Source: Gallionellaceae bacterium
GTDB taxonomy: Bacteria; Pseudomonadota; Gammaproteobacteria; Burkholderiales; Gallionellaceae
NCBI GenBank assembly: GCA_009773615.1
Contig: WSYA01000005.1
Span: 1-64,000, forward strand
Direction: 5' to 3'
Length of the DNA: 64,000 nt
Part shown: positions 8,523-18,443 of the stretch, piece by piece
Layout of the letters: every line of letters begins with the position of its first letter
How positions within the stretch are numbered: the stretch's first letter is position 1
The notes under the pieces: model-generated
What the model was told of the DNA's origin: nothing
Databases searched by the model: none
What the model saw: only the letters and a program-made list of their open reading frames with translations
Translations under genes and position numbers: made by a program

Positions 8523-10423
8523 AAAAGCTGATACTGCTATCCCTGTTGCTGGCCACCGCAGCGCAGGCTGAGCCGCTAGTGAAATCGGTGGAGTTTACGC
8601 CTACGCCCGTACCTGTCAGCGATGAAGAGCGTACCACGCCGTTTACCCGCTCCAGCGTGATCGTGACCTATCGGAATGGCCACAAGAAAACCTTCCCGTT
8701 GTCGCATCATGTGCTGTACCGCTCCGGCGACAAAATCGGCAACGGGCAGGCGGGCGCAATCGTCAATAAACGCGGCCAATTGATCGCGCGCTCGGCGGAA
8801 GACGCGGCGGGCAATGTGGCGCAGGGGCCTTTCTTCTCCTATGCGCCGGATGCCAATTCGTTGTTGCAGGTAAACGGCGATCACGCCTATCTGTTGACCC
8901 ATTTCGAATATCACACCGAAGCGCCAAATGTTGACACGAACAAGCCGCCGGTGCAGATGTATGCGCAACTGCCGGCCGCGATCAATGCGGCCAGCGTGGT
9001 GCAGGATAAGAAAAGCGGTCTGCTCAAAGTGGTCGATTTGAAAAACGTGGATGCGACAGGGGTGAGCGGAATATGGACACCGTGCGCCGCCAGCCAGACT
9101 CCTTGGGGCACGCATCTGGGCGGCGAAGAATACGAACCGAATGCGCGCGAGTTTGAAACCGCACCGTTGCAGCCGATGAATCTGTATCTCGGCACGCCGG
9201 GAAAGACCGCGCAGGAAGGCGGGGCGAATCCTTATGATTACGGCTTCAAGATGGAAGTGTCCGTACAGCCGGACGGCAAGACGCAAATCGTCAAACATCA
9301 CGCGATGGGGCGGCTGGCGAACGAGCTGGGCGACGTGATGCCAGACCTTCGCACGGTCTATATGGGCGATGACGGGCGCGACACGGTCATGTTCATGTTT
9401 ATTGCCGACCAACCAGGCAACTTGACCTCCGGTACGCTGTACGCCGCGATGTGGCTCCAGCAGAATGGCGACAACGCGGGCAGGGCTCTGTTGAAATGGG
9501 TGAAGCTCGGTCATGCCAGTGATGAGGAAATTACGGGATTGATACGCAAGGGCATCCGTTTTTCGGATATTTTCGAGACTGCGGCTGTCAACGCAGTTAA
9601 AGCGAACCCGGCGCTCGCCAAGGAATTCAAGGCTGTGTACGTTTATCCGGGTACCGGCACCGCCACGAACCAGCTTGAATATCTCAAGCTCAAACCGGGC
9701 ATGGAGCTGGCGGCGGCCTTCCTGGAAAGCCGCCGTTATGCGGCATTTCTGGGGGCGACAGCCGAGTTTACAAAAATGGAAGGCGTGACGCATAACCTGA
9801 AGGACAAGCGTTTGTACATGGCGATGTCCTACATCGAGCGCGGCATGCTGGATAAGGCGAGCGATGATCGTCCGGCAGACCACATCGCTCTGGATGGTGA
9901 CAGCAAGGACTTGGTCTGCGGTGCGGTGTACGAAGGCTTACTGGGTGGGCAGCAGGACGACACGCAAGGCAACCGCATCAGCAGCGACTGGGTGGCCCAC
10001 GAAATGCGCGGCATGCTGACCGGTGCGCGCAAGCCGTTCTGGCAAGCCGAGGCACCGCTGGACAAATGCGACAGCGAACGCATCGCTAACCCGGATAATT
10101 TGAAATACTCCGAAGCGATGCGTACCCTGTTTATCGGCGAGGACAGCGGCAACCACCTGAACAATTTTGTTTGGGCTTACAACGTTGACACGCACCTGGC
10201 TGTACGCATTTTTTCCGCCCCTATCGGCGGCGAAAATACTGGCCTGCAAGTGGTAGAAAATTGGAATGGGCACAGCTATCTGATGGGCAATGTGCAGCAT
10301 CCTGGTGCGAGCGACGACCTGAGTGGTTATGCTCCGGCTTATATCCGGGAAGAGTTGGCGGGCAAAGTTAACAAGAAAGGCATTGTCGGATATATCGGCG
10401 GATTGCCGAGTATCAAACGCTGA
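8519..10423 (+). CDS. PhoX-like alkaline phosphatase (DUF839)
   Basis: A 634-residue secreted protein of the PhoX/DUF839 family (PF05787). A signal peptide (about 1-17, ending AAQAEP) precedes a beta-propeller-type body. Family marks include GIWTPCAASQTPWGTHLGGEE near residue 190 and KIGNGQAG upstream. Characterised PhoX enzymes are Ca/Fe-dependent periplasmic phosphatases releasing phosphate from many esters. The start codon overlaps the stop of the preceding phosphoesterase (ATGA), so the two are translationally coupled. Membership of the family is clear; activity on phosphate esters is inferred from family. Confidence 0.82.
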   Translation: MKKLILLSLLLATAAQAEPLVKSVEFTPTPVPVSDEERTTPFTRSSVIVTYRNGHKKTFPLSHHVLYRSGDKIGNGQAGAIVNKRGQLIARSAEDAAGNVAQGPFFSYAPDANSLLQVNGDHAYLLTHFEYHTEAPNVDTNKPPVQMYAQLPAAINAASVVQDKKSGLLKVVDLKNVDATGVSGIWTPCAASQTPWGTHLGGEEYEPNAREFETAPLQPMNLYLGTPGKTAQEGGANPYDYGFKMEVSVQPDGKTQIVKHHAMGRLANELGDVMPDLRTVYMGDDGRDTVMFMFIADQPGNLTSGTLYAAMWLQQNGDNAGRALLKWVKLGHASDEEITGLIRKGIRFSDIFETAAVNAVKANPALAKEFKAVYVYPGTGTATNQLEYLKLKPGMELAAAFLESRRYAAFLGATAEFTKMEGVTHNLKDKRLYMAMSYIERGMLDKASDDRPADHIALDGDSKDLVCGAVYEGLLGGQQDDTQGNRISSDWVAHEMRGMLTGARKPFWQAEAPLDKCDSERIANPDNLKYSEAMRTLFIGEDSGNHLNNFVWAYNVDTHLAVRIFSAPIGGENTGLQVVENWNGHSYLMGNVQHPGASDDLSGYAPAYIREELAGKVNKKGIVGYIGGLPSIKR

Positions 10424-10648
10424 ACGAGGGGGTGTAGTCTGGTTGTGTCGCACCGAAAATTATTCGGTCCATCGTTACACCCCGGCTTGTTCATCGAATA
10501 GTAGCGGTTCCCGCAGGTGGCGCTATATGCTTCGGCCTGTCTATATTTTTCAACTGCCTGCCATTCAATGGTCGGCATCGTTCAATTCCATGAATAGTGG
10601 TCGCGGCATTGCCTGCCCGAAGGTGGCAAGGGGCTGTCGCACATAAAA

Positions 10649-10678
10649 TTGCTGCAACCAAGCGGCATTGGGTAAAAT
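10649..10678 (+). promoter_or_regulatory. Candidate promoter of xseB-ispA-dxs
   Basis: TTGCTG (10649-10654) and TAAAAT (10673-10678) with 18-base spacing lie about 30 bases upstream of xseB. The remaining part of this 284-base gap (10424-10648) holds only a long-loop inverted repeat (GGGGTGTA / TACACCCC) and no gene that I can support. Confidence 0.45.
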
Positions 10679-10707
10679 GCGCCCCTTTCGTCACGGGAAT
10701 AATCAAG

Positions 10708-10950
10708 ATGGCCGCAAAGATACCCAAAGCCCTGTCTTTCGAGGCGGCTGTGGCTGAGCTGGAACAAGTGGTGGCGGATATGGAATCCGGAAAGCTGTCG
10801 CTGGAAGATTCTCTGGCCGCCTATCAACGCGGTGCCGAGTTGCTGACGCAATGCCGTAGTCGCCTGGACGATGCGCAGCAGCAGGTGCGCGTGCTCGAAG
10901 ATGGCGTGTTGAAAAATTTTGCCGATACTGCAAAGGCTGGCGATGCCTGA
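10708..10950 (+). CDS. xseB: Exodeoxyribonuclease VII small subunit
   Basis: An 80-residue protein matching XseB in length and sequence: LSFEAAVAELEQVVADMESGKLSLE heads a helical hairpin, followed by LEDSLAAYQRGAEL and a C-terminal LEDG. It binds the large subunit XseA (not in the window) to form the single-strand-specific exonuclease VII. ATG 10708 is chosen because the family starts there; an in-frame upstream start would add 37 residues not belonging to it. Its 3' end overlaps ispA by 8 bases, the usual proteobacterial xseB-ispA-dxs arrangement. Confidence 0.93.
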   Translation: MAAKIPKALSFEAAVAELEQVVADMESGKLSLEDSLAAYQRGAELLTQCRSRLDDAQQQVRVLEDGVLKNFADTAKAGDA

Positions 10951-11833
10951 TTTTCAAGTTTGGATCAGCGCGCACCAGCTGCGCTTTGAGGATGTGTTGC
11001 GCAAGCTGTTGCCTGCGGCGGACATCGCGCCCCAGCGCTTGCATGCCGCGATGCGCTACAGCGTGCTGGATGGCGGTAAGCGTGTGCGGCCATTGCTGGC
11101 TTTCGCGGCGGGCGAGCTGGCGGGGGCGGATATAACGCGTGTCAATTATGCCGCCGCTGCGGTTGAGCTTATTCACGCCTATTCGCTGGTACACGACGAC
11201 ATGCCATGCATGGACGACGATGTGCTGCGTCGCGGCAAGCCAACATGCCACGTCGAATACGACGAAGCCACCGCGCTGCTGGTGGGTGATGCGCTGCAAA
11301 GCCTGGCATTTCAAATGTTGTCCGACACGACGCTGACTGCCGACCCTGCGCGCCAATTGAAAATGGTGAAGCTGCTCGCTGTCGCTTCCGGCTCGCGCGG
11401 TATGGCGGGCGGGCAAGCCTTCGACCTCGCCAGCGTGGGCAAGCAACTCGATGTGTCCGAACTCGAATTCATGCATATCCACAAAACCGGCGCGCTGATC
11501 CGTGCCGCGATTTTGCTGGGTGCCTATTGCGGTGATACCTTGAGCGACGCGCATTTCGACAAGCTGGATCATTACGGTAAATGCGTCGGTTTGGCTTTTC
11601 AGGTGGTGGACGATGTGCTGGATGCCGAGGCGGATACCGCCACGCTGGGCAAGACGGCGGGCAAAGATGCGGACAACGATAAGCCCACCTACGTCACGTT
11701 GTTGGGCGCGGTAGACGCGAAAAAAATGGCCGCCGAACTGCATCAGGAAGCGCTGCAATCTCTGTCCGAGTTCGGCGATAAGGCGCAGCGTTTGCGCGAA
11801 TTGGCTGACTTCATCGTGATGAGGAAGTATTGA
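10943..11833 (+). CDS. ispA: Farnesyl diphosphate synthase
   Basis: A 296-residue trans-isoprenyl diphosphate synthase. The first aspartate-rich motif is seen in [19 protein letters not shown] (about residues 80-100) and the second in [13 protein letters not shown] (about 220). The short chain length and two residues inserted between the first aspartates (DDxxxxD) fit bacterial farnesyl diphosphate synthase, which condenses IPP with DMAPP and GPP to make the precursor of ubiquinone, undecaprenol and others. It overlaps xseB by 8 bases and dxs by 1, so the genes are co-transcribed. Confidence 0.94.
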   Translation: MPDFQVWISAHQLRFEDVLRKLLPAADIAPQRLHAAMRYSVLDGGKRVRPLLAFAAGELAGADITRVNYAAAAVELIHAYSLVHDDMPCMDDDVLRRGKPTCHVEYDEATALLVGDALQSLAFQMLSDTTLTADPARQLKMVKLLAVASGSRGMAGGQAFDLASVGKQLDVSELEFMHIHKTGALIRAAILLGAYCGDTLSDAHFDKLDHYGKCVGLAFQVVDDVLDAEADTATLGKTAGKDADNDKPTYVTLLGAVDAKKMAAELHQEALQSLSEFGDKAQRLRELADFIVMRKY

Positions 11834-13677
11834 TGTTCCCTCTGCTCGAAACCATCGACTCCCCCGACGATCTGCGCAAGCTGGAGCGCAAGCAATTGCC
11901 GAAACTGGCCGAAGAGTTGCGCGCTTTTCTGGTGGGGTCGGTGAGCCAGACCGGCGGCCATCTTTCCTCCAATCTCGGCACGGTCGAGCTCACCATCGCG
12001 CTGCATTATGTGTTCAACACGCCGGAAGACAAGCTGGTGTGGGATGTCGGGCATCAGACTTACGCGCACAAAATTTTGACGGGGCGACGCAAGGTGATGC
12101 ATACCTTGCGCATGCAGAACGGCATCGCCGGATTTCCGAAACGCGAGGAAAGTCCGTATGACGCATTCGGCACCGGGCATTCCAGTACGTCGATCTCTGC
12201 TGCATTGGGCATGGCGGTGGCGGCACGGCTTGCGGGCAACGATCAGCGTGCGGTGGCGATCATCGGTGACGGAGCGATGACAGGCGGCATGGCGTTCGAG
12301 GCGTTGAACAACGCGGGTGCGCTCGATGCCAATATGCTGGTGGTGTTGAACGACAACGATATGTCGATCTCCACGCCGGTGGGCGCGCTGAATAACTATC
12401 TGGCCAAGCTGATGTCCGGGCGTTTCTATACGGCGATGCGCAGCGGCAGCGAAAAACTGCTGAAAGGTATGCCGCCGGTGTTGGAGTTTGCCAAGCGCGC
12501 CGAAGAACATGTCAAAGGTATGGTCACGCCCGGAACGCTGTTTGAGGAATTGGGCTTCAACTACATCGGCCCCATCGACGGGCACGATCTCGATACGCTG
12601 GTGACCACGCTGCAAAACATCCGCGAGCTGGAAGGCCCGCAGTTTCTGCACATCGTCACGCAAAAAGGCAAGGGCTATGCCCATGCGGAAAAAGATTGCG
12701 TGCTGTATCACGGCGTGGGCAAATTCGATCCGGTGCACGGTATCGTCGCCAAGCCCGTGGCGAAAAAAACTTACACGCACATCTTCGGCGATTGGCTGTG
12801 CGACATGGCCGCTGCCGATGACAAATTGGTGGGTATCACCCCCGCGATGTGCGAGGGCTCGGGCATGGTCGAGTTTGCCGAGAAATATCCGCAGCGCTAT
12901 TTCGATGTGGGCATCGCCGAGCAGCATGCGCTCACCTTCGCGGCGGGCTTGGCCTGCGACGGTTACAAGCCCGTGGTGGCGATCTACTCGACCTTTTTGC
13001 AGCGCGCTTACGATCAGCTCATCCACGACATTGCGATTCAAAATCTGCCGGTGATGCTGGCGATTGATCGCGGCGGTCTGGTGGGGGCGGATGGCGCGAC
13101 GCATGCGGGTGCTTTCGATCTGAGCTTCTTGCGCTGCATTCCCAATATGACCGTGATGGCTCCTGCCGACGAGAATGAATGCCGGTCAATGCTGACCACC
13201 GCCTATCGCATGAACACGCCGACCGCCGTGCGCTATCCGCGCGGTAGCGGAACGGGCGCCTTTGTGCATAAGGATTTGCAGGTTCTGCCGGTGGGTAAAG
13301 GCGAGTTGCGCCGTCAGGGTGGGCAGATTGCCATACTGGCTTTCGGTTCCATGCTTGCACCCGCGCTGGAGGCGGCGGAGTCGCTCGACGCCACGGTCAC
13401 CAACATGCGCTTTATCAAGCCGCTGGATGAGGAGTTGGTATTGAGTTTGGCGCGTGCACATCGTCTGCTGGTCACGGTCGAAGAGAACACGATTCAGGGC
13501 GGGGCTGGCAGCGCGGTGGCGGAGTGTCTGGCGCGGCACGGCATCACCATTCCAATATTGCATCTGGGCTTGCCGGATACTTTCATCGAGCAGGGCGAAC
13601 ACGCGAAACTGTTGGCCGATTGCGGGCTGGACGCTGCGGGAATCGCGCACAGCATCAGGAAAAAATTGCCCGACTAA
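11833..13677 (+). CDS. dxs: 1-deoxy-D-xylulose-5-phosphate synthase
   Basis: A 614-residue thiamine diphosphate enzyme catalysing the first step of the MEP isoprenoid pathway (pyruvate plus glyceraldehyde 3-phosphate). The TPP-binding motif [16 protein letters not shown] lies near residue 150, the catalytic-domain block [15 protein letters not shown] near 360, and the transketolase C-terminal domain follows. The length is standard for Dxs. ATG 11833 shares its A with the ispA stop codon (TGATG), so translation is coupled. It supplies IPP/DMAPP for the ispA product. Confidence 0.96.
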   Translation: MFPLLETIDSPDDLRKLERKQLPKLAEELRAFLVGSVSQTGGHLSSNLGTVELTIALHYVFNTPEDKLVWDVGHQTYAHKILTGRRKVMHTLRMQNGIAGFPKREESPYDAFGTGHSSTSISAALGMAVAARLAGNDQRAVAIIGDGAMTGGMAFEALNNAGALDANMLVVLNDNDMSISTPVGALNNYLAKLMSGRFYTAMRSGSEKLLKGMPPVLEFAKRAEEHVKGMVTPGTLFEELGFNYIGPIDGHDLDTLVTTLQNIRELEGPQFLHIVTQKGKGYAHAEKDCVLYHGVGKFDPVHGIVAKPVAKKTYTHIFGDWLCDMAAADDKLVGITPAMCEGSGMVEFAEKYPQRYFDVGIAEQHALTFAAGLACDGYKPVVAIYSTFLQRAYDQLIHDIAIQNLPVMLAIDRGGLVGADGATHAGAFDLSFLRCIPNMTVMAPADENECRSMLTTAYRMNTPTAVRYPRGSGTGAFVHKDLQVLPVGKGELRRQGGQIAILAFGSMLAPALEAAESLDATVTNMRFIKPLDEELVLSLARAHRLLVTVEENTIQGGAGSAVAECLARHGITIPILHLGLPDTFIEQGEHAKLLADCGLDAAGIAHSIRKKLPD

Positions 13678-13694
13678 TATCGTCGGATATTGGA

Positions 13695-13700
13695 TATAAT
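13695..13700 (+). promoter_or_regulatory. Candidate -10 box of folE2
   Basis: A perfect TATAAT sits 34 bases before the folE2 start, in the short dxs-folE2 gap. No convincing -35 box was found at 16-18 bases spacing, and no Zur-box palindrome was seen. Confidence 0.4.
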
Positions 13701-13734
13701 CAGCTACCGCGTTCAATCGAGCAAAAGGTTAATT

Positions 13735-14532
13735 ATGAATTCCGTCACTCCAATTCCAGACGTGCAAAGCAGTGCCGACACGCGCCATCTGGCGATCAAC
13801 AAGGTTGGCATTAAAAGCATTCGTCATCCGGTTGTCGTCAAGGATAAGAGCGTGGGCGTGCAGCACACCATCGCCACTTTCAATATGTACGTGCATCTGC
13901 CGCATAATTTCAAAGGCACACACATGTCGCGCTTCGTTCAGATATTGAATCAGCACGGGCGCGAGATTTCGGTCGAATCGTTCGAGAGCATCCTGCGCGA
14001 GATGGTGGATAAGCTTGAGGCGCAATCAGGCTACATCGAAATGGCCTTCCCCTATTTCGTCAATAAAACTGCGCCGGTATCGGGCGTGCAGAGCCTGCTC
14101 GATTACGATGTCACCTTCATCGGCGAAATTGTCGAGGGGAAATATCGTTTCACTATGAAGGTGCTGGTTCCGGTGACCAGCCTGTGCCCCTGCTCCAAAG
14201 AGATATCGGAGCGCGGCGCGCACAACCAGCGCTCGCATGTCACGCTCACCGTTCGCACCAAGAGCGCGGTGTGGATCGAAGAGCTGGTGCGCTTTGCCGA
14301 AGAGCAGGCATCGAGCGAATTGTTCGGATTGCTGAAGCGCCCTGACGAGAAATTCGTCACCGAGCGCGCTTACGATAATCCGAAATTTGTCGAAGACATG
14401 GTGCGCGACGTGGCGGTAGCGCTGAATGCCGATGACCGCATCGAGGCGTACATTGTGGAGTCGGAGAACTTCGAGTCCATTCACAACCACTCGGCTTACG
14501 CGCTGATCGAAAGGGACAAAGCAGAGGGCTAG
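13735..14532 (+). CDS. folE2: GTP cyclohydrolase IB (FolE2)
   Basis: A 265-residue FolE2/COG1469 enzyme converting GTP to dihydroneopterin triphosphate for folate (and queuosine precursor) synthesis. Family marks are [17 protein letters not shown], the metal-site segment [19 protein letters not shown] (about residues 150-170) and [10 protein letters not shown] near the C-terminus. FolE2 can use various divalent metals and often replaces zinc-dependent FolE. ATG 13735 is chosen from family length; an upstream ATG adds 15 residues without similarity. It is followed by a REP-like palindrome. Confidence 0.94.
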   Translation: MNSVTPIPDVQSSADTRHLAINKVGIKSIRHPVVVKDKSVGVQHTIATFNMYVHLPHNFKGTHMSRFVQILNQHGREISVESFESILREMVDKLEAQSGYIEMAFPYFVNKTAPVSGVQSLLDYDVTFIGEIVEGKYRFTMKVLVPVTSLCPCSKEISERGAHNQRSHVTLTVRTKSAVWIEELVRFAEEQASSELFGLLKRPDEKFVTERAYDNPKFVEDMVRDVAVALNADDRIEAYIVESENFESIHNHSAYALIERDKAEG

Positions 14533-14587
14533 TAGGAACGTGCTTCGCACGCGAATTATTTAAAATCGCGTGCAAGGCACGCTCCTA
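14533..14587. repeat. REP-like imperfect palindrome
   Basis: The left arm TAGGAACGTGCTTCGCACG and the reverse complement of the right arm (TAGGAGCGTGCCTTGCACG) differ at three or four positions; the arms are separated by about 8 A/T-rich bases. It occupies almost the whole gap between folE2 and the amidotransferase gene. This style (TAGGAGCGTGC...) resembles bacterial REP elements; as RNA it would form a long hairpin that could act as terminator or 3' stabiliser. Confidence 0.65.
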
Positions 14588-14605
14588 TCCACTTTTCAGA
14601 ATGAT

Positions 14606-15313
14606 ATGAAACCAATCGCCATTTTCCGCCACTCCCCCAGCGAAGGTGCGGGCTACTTCGCCGAATTCCTCAATCAGCACACCATCCCTTGGGAGATGAT
14701 CCGCATCGACGAAGGCGATACCGTGCCGCGCAATGCGCGGGATTTTTCCGGTCTCGTGTTCATGGGCGGGCCGATGAGCGTGAACGACGATCTGCCCTGG
14801 ATATTGTTCGTGCTGCCGCTGATCCGTGATGCGTTTGCGCACGATGTGCCGATGCTCGGACACTGCCTCGGCGGACAACTCATCACCAAGGCGCTGGGTG
14901 GCGTGGTGAGCAAAAATCCGGTCAAGGAACTCGGCTGGGGCAAGGTTGATGTTGCGGACAATCCAGCCGCGCGCGAATGGTTCGGCGATTTCCGCTCGTT
15001 TGATTCATTCCACTGGCACGGCGAAACATTCAGCCTGCCGCCGGGCGCGGTGCATCTGCTGTCCAGCGCGCATTGCCCGAATCAGGCCTATGCCATCGGC
15101 AAGCATCTCGCGCTGCAATGCCATGTCGAAATGACCGAAAGCATGATTAGCGAATGGTGCGAAGTGGGTGCTGATGAACTTGCTGCCAATGCCGGCAGTC
15201 CGGCGGTACAATCCGCTGCGACGATGCAAGCGCAGATGAGTGACAAACTGCCCGAGCTGCATCGCGTGGCGGCGCAACTGTATCGGCACTGGTTGCACGG
15301 CTTGTCGCACTGA
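14606..15313 (+). CDS. Class I glutamine amidotransferase (GATase1-like)
   Basis: A 235-residue stand-alone GATase1 domain similar to the amidotransferase part of GMP synthase. The nucleophile is Cys87 in LGHCLGGQL and the catalytic His173 and Glu175 are in CHVEM. Such proteins hydrolyse glutamine or gamma-glutamyl amides (some act in polyamine or glutathione-type catabolism) but the substrate here is unknown. ATG 14606 begins MKPIAIFRH, the normal first strand. It lies downstream of folE2 and a REP-like hairpin, upstream of fdxA; no functional link is obvious. Confidence 0.85.
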   Translation: MKPIAIFRHSPSEGAGYFAEFLNQHTIPWEMIRIDEGDTVPRNARDFSGLVFMGGPMSVNDDLPWILFVLPLIRDAFAHDVPMLGHCLGGQLITKALGGVVSKNPVKELGWGKVDVADNPAAREWFGDFRSFDSFHWHGETFSLPPGAVHLLSSAHCPNQAYAIGKHLALQCHVEMTESMISEWCEVGADELAANAGSPAVQSAATMQAQMSDKLPELHRVAAQLYRHWLHGLSH

Positions 15314-15329
15314 TTGCGGGAGGTGCTGA

Positions 15330-15653
15330 ATGACTTTCGTTGTTTCTGAAAGCTGTATCCGCTGCAAATACACCGACTGCGTGGACGTATGTCCGGTGGA
15401 CTGCTTCCGCGAGGGCGAGAATTTTTTGGTGATCGACCCGGAGGAGTGCATCGACTGCACGCTGTGCGTGCCGGAATGTCCGGCGGGCGCGATCTACGCC
15501 GAAGACGACGTGCCTGCTGATCAGCACCAGTTTATCGCGCTCAACGCCGAACTCGCCAGAGTGTGGAAGCCTATCGTCGCCAAGAAAGACGCCCCTGCCG
15601 ATGCGGATGAATGGCTCAAAGTGAAAGACAAATTCCACCTGTTGAAGCGGTGA
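15330..15653 (+). CDS. fdxA: 7Fe ferredoxin FdxA
   Basis: A 107-residue ferredoxin of the FdxA/Azotobacter FdI type. Two cysteine clusters are visible: [18 protein letters not shown] (residues about 8-25, for a 3Fe-4S plus part of the 4Fe-4S site) and [13 protein letters not shown] (about 38-50). The C-terminal extension without cysteines is typical. It is a low-potential electron carrier; partners are not defined locally. A strong GGGAGGTG precedes the ATG. The stop codon overlaps the GTG start proposed for the next gene. Confidence 0.94.
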   Translation: MTFVVSESCIRCKYTDCVDVCPVDCFREGENFLVIDPEECIDCTLCVPECPAGAIYAEDDVPADQHQFIALNAELARVWKPIVAKKDAPADADEWLKVKDKFHLLKR

Positions 15654-18265
15654 GCGTTTCGGCTGCCTTCTTCGATCGCATCGCCCGGCGCATCCTAGCT
15701 GCGCATGCGAATGCGCTGCCCGATCTGCGCGGCATCACTGTTTTACTTCCCAACTTCCATGTCGCCCAACCGCTGGCGCAAGCGCTGATGCGCTTGGCAC
15801 AACGTCCTGCATTGTTGCTACCGCAGATGGTGACGCTGAACGAATGGGCGCAAAGCGTTTCGCTCGATGAGCGCGTTGTTTCGGACAGCCAGCGCAGCGC
15901 TTTGTTGTATCAACTGTTGCGCGATAAAAAATGGTTCGAACAGGCCGACCTGTGGGGTATGACGCAGGAATTGCTGGGCTTGTTCGATGAACTCACGCAG
16001 TCGCTCCACGCCTTGCCGCACGATGCGGAAGCCTTCGCCGCTGCCGTGCAGCAGGTGTATCAGGCGCGGCAGAACAGTACGCTGCAACTGGAGGCGCGGC
16101 TGGTGTTCGAGCTGTGGCACGCGATGCAAAGCGGCAACGAGCTGGATGGCGCGCGCGCGTATCAGCAGCGACTGGCGCAGTTGGCGGCACAGGCCTCGCA
16201 ACCGCTGTACGTGCTGCGCACTTCGGATTGGACTGCGCTGGAGCAACGCTTCCTCGATGAGTACGAGCAGCGCGCCATGGTGAAGGTGTTTGATTTGCGC
16301 GAGATGGATGCGCCGTGGAGTGGTTTGTTTAGCGATGTGTCAGTCGGGCTGCGCTCGCGCACCATCCCGCAGCTTGGCGATACCCTGCGCTTCTTCGCCG
16401 CCACCTCACTGGAACAGGAAGCGCGAGCCGCCGCGATGCAGGTGCGCTTGTGGTTACAGGCGGGTAAACGCGACATCGCCATCGTGGCGCAAGACCGCGT
16501 GGTTGCACGGCGCATGCGCGCCTTGCTGGAACGCGCCGAAGTGCTGGTGACGGACGAGACCGGTTGGACGTTCGCCACGCTGTCCGTGAGCACCGTGCTG
16601 GAGCGCTGGCTCACCGCGCTGCAAAGCGATTTCTACCATCACGATATGCTCGACCTGCTCAAGTCCCCGTTCATTTTCGCCGACACCTTGGCTGGCGAGC
16701 GCAAATCGGCGGTGTACCAACTGGAGCAACTGCTGCGCAAGCAGGGCGTGGTGGCCGGTCTGGAAAAATTCATCGGCCTCGCCGCACACGAAACGCTGTT
16801 GCATCAACCGCTGGCGCGCTTGCGTCAGGCCGCCGCGCTGCTGGAGCAGGGCAAGAAAAAAACGCTGGGGGCATGGCTGGCAGCGCTGCGCGAGAGTTTA
16901 AATGTGCTGGGCATCGACGTCGGTCTGCAGCAGGACGATGCGGGCCAGCAGTTGCTGCGCGCGCTGGAAACCTGGCAGCAGGAATTGCACAGCGACGAAG
17001 GCCGCTACCGCTTCACCGAATGGAGGCGCTGGCTGGCGCAGCAGCTCGACACGGAAACCTTTCGCGACAGCAGCATCGACAGTCCGGTGCGCTTCACCCA
17101 CCTTGCCGCGACGCGTTGGCGAGCCTTCGATGCAGTGCTGCTGCTGGGTTGCGATGCAGACCATTTACCCAGCGTGGCAGACGGTGGGCGCTGGTTCAAC
17201 GACGCGGTGCGCAGCAGCCTGAATCTGCCCACGCGCAGCACTCATGCCGCGCGTCAGCGCGACGATTTGCTGGCGCTGCTCACGTTAAACGATTGCGTGC
17301 GGGTCACCTGGCAAAGAGATCGCAACGGCGAAGAAAGCCTGCTCAGCCCGTATCTGGAAATGCTGCGTGACTTGCATGCTCTAACCTACGACGACGACTT
17401 GAGCGAGCGCGACTTGCACGCCTATCTCGCGACAGAGGAATTGCACGCGCTCAGCCTGACGCAGGTCAGACAACCAGCGCCTGCAGCGGCAACTGGCATT
17501 GTTCCGATGAGTGTATCCATCAGCGCCTACAACAGTCTGGTCGCCTGTCCCTACCAATTCTATGCGCGGCACATTCTGCGTTTGAACGAATTGGATGAGG
17601 TGCAGGAAGGCATTGAGAAGCGCGATTACGGCGATCGCGTGCATCAGATATTGCAGCGCTTCCACGAACGCTATGCGCAAGTAAGCGCACATCCCGACGA
17701 CGAGTTGGAGGCGGTTTTGCGCGAGATCAGCACGGAGGTGTTTGCCGATCTGCTGCAACAGGATTTTGCCGCGCGCGCATGGCTGGCGCGCTGGTATGCC
17801 TCGTTGCCCGCCTACATCGAATGGCAGATGGATAATGAAGCGCAAGGCTGGCGCTATGCCGAATCCGAAAGCGCATTCGATTGGCAACTGGAAGGCGTGC
17901 GCCTGCGCGGACGCATCGACCGGCTGGATGTAAATGGCGATGAAAAACTCGTGCTGGATTACAAAACGCAAAGCGAACAAGTGCTGCGCAATAAATTGAA
18001 AGAGCCGGGCGAAGACGTGCAGCTCGCGTGCTACGCCTACGCGCATGAAGCGGCGGATGCCGCCTTTGTCAGCATCGAAAACGGCAAAGTGAAACGGGTG
18101 CAGCCCAAGCAGGATATGCCCTTGCTGGCGCAGCTGAATGCCGAACGTTTGGAGCATGTGATGGCGAGTGTTTATGGTGGAGCGGGGCTGCCCGCGAACG
18201 GGATCGATGCGGTGTGCGGGTATTGCGAGATGCGGGGTTTATGCCGCAAAGGGGAGTGGGCATGA
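15650..18265 (+). CDS. AddB-like PD-(D/E)XK exonuclease/helicase-fold subunit
   Basis: An 871-residue protein with the AddB/RecB-nuclease layout: an N-terminal degenerate helicase region, then a C-terminal nuclease with RGRIDRLD and LDYKTQSEQ (Asp770, Lys772). A cysteine in CPYQFYARH before the nuclease and [10 protein letters not shown] after it would bind a 4Fe-4S cluster as in AddB. With the next gene it should form an AddAB-type double-strand-break resection complex. The GTG at 15650 overlaps the fdxA stop (GTGA); an ATG at 15611 is an alternative. Role is inferred from domains. Confidence 0.82.
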   Translation: MSVSAAFFDRIARRILAAHANALPDLRGITVLLPNFHVAQPLAQALMRLAQRPALLLPQMVTLNEWAQSVSLDERVVSDSQRSALLYQLLRDKKWFEQADLWGMTQELLGLFDELTQSLHALPHDAEAFAAAVQQVYQARQNSTLQLEARLVFELWHAMQSGNELDGARAYQQRLAQLAAQASQPLYVLRTSDWTALEQRFLDEYEQRAMVKVFDLREMDAPWSGLFSDVSVGLRSRTIPQLGDTLRFFAATSLEQEARAAAMQVRLWLQAGKRDIAIVAQDRVVARRMRALLERAEVLVTDETGWTFATLSVSTVLERWLTALQSDFYHHDMLDLLKSPFIFADTLAGERKSAVYQLEQLLRKQGVVAGLEKFIGLAAHETLLHQPLARLRQAAALLEQGKKKTLGAWLAALRESLNVLGIDVGLQQDDAGQQLLRALETWQQELHSDEGRYRFTEWRRWLAQQLDTETFRDSSIDSPVRFTHLAATRWRAFDAVLLLGCDADHLPSVADGGRWFNDAVRSSLNLPTRSTHAARQRDDLLALLTLNDCVRVTWQRDRNGEESLLSPYLEMLRDLHALTYDDDLSERDLHAYLATEELHALSLTQVRQPAPAAATGIVPMSVSISAYNSLVACPYQFYARHILRLNELDEVQEGIEKRDYGDRVHQILQRFHERYAQVSAHPDDELEAVLREISTEVFADLLQQDFAARAWLARWYASLPAYIEWQMDNEAQGWRYAESESAFDWQLEGVRLRGRIDRLDVNGDEKLVLDYKTQSEQVLRNKLKEPGEDVQLACYAYAHEAADAAFVSIENGKVKRVQPKQDMPLLAQLNAERLEHVMASVYGGAGLPANGIDAVCGYCEMRGLCRKGEWA

Positions 18266-18282
18266 TGATGCTAAAACCATTC

Positions 18283-18420
18283 ACCACAGAGACACAGAGA
18301 CACAGAGAAAACCGAACTACACAACCAATCATGTTGGGGAGAGAGGTTCTGTGTTCACTTGAATTTCATAATTTGTTTTTCTTGTCTTTGCTTGTCTCTG
18401 TGTCTCTGTGTCTCTGTGGT
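18283..18420. repeat. CACAGAG inverted-repeat element, copy 1
   Basis: A 138-bp element with 26-bp perfect terminal inverted repeats (18283-18308 and 18395-18420) built from repeats of the octamer ACACAGAG. It fills the gap between the AddB-like and AddA-like genes and ends 23 bases before the ATG of the latter. The interior is unrelated to that of the other two copies (33268-33398, 43056-43157). As RNA it would fold into a long stem. Confidence 0.85.
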
Positions 18421-18443
18421 GGATTTGTTTTCGGATTTTTTTC

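Noticed and set aside
18283-18420. Repeated ACACAGAG units as a CRISPR array
   Set aside because: The units are contiguous octamers without spacers and form two inverted arms; no cas genes are near.
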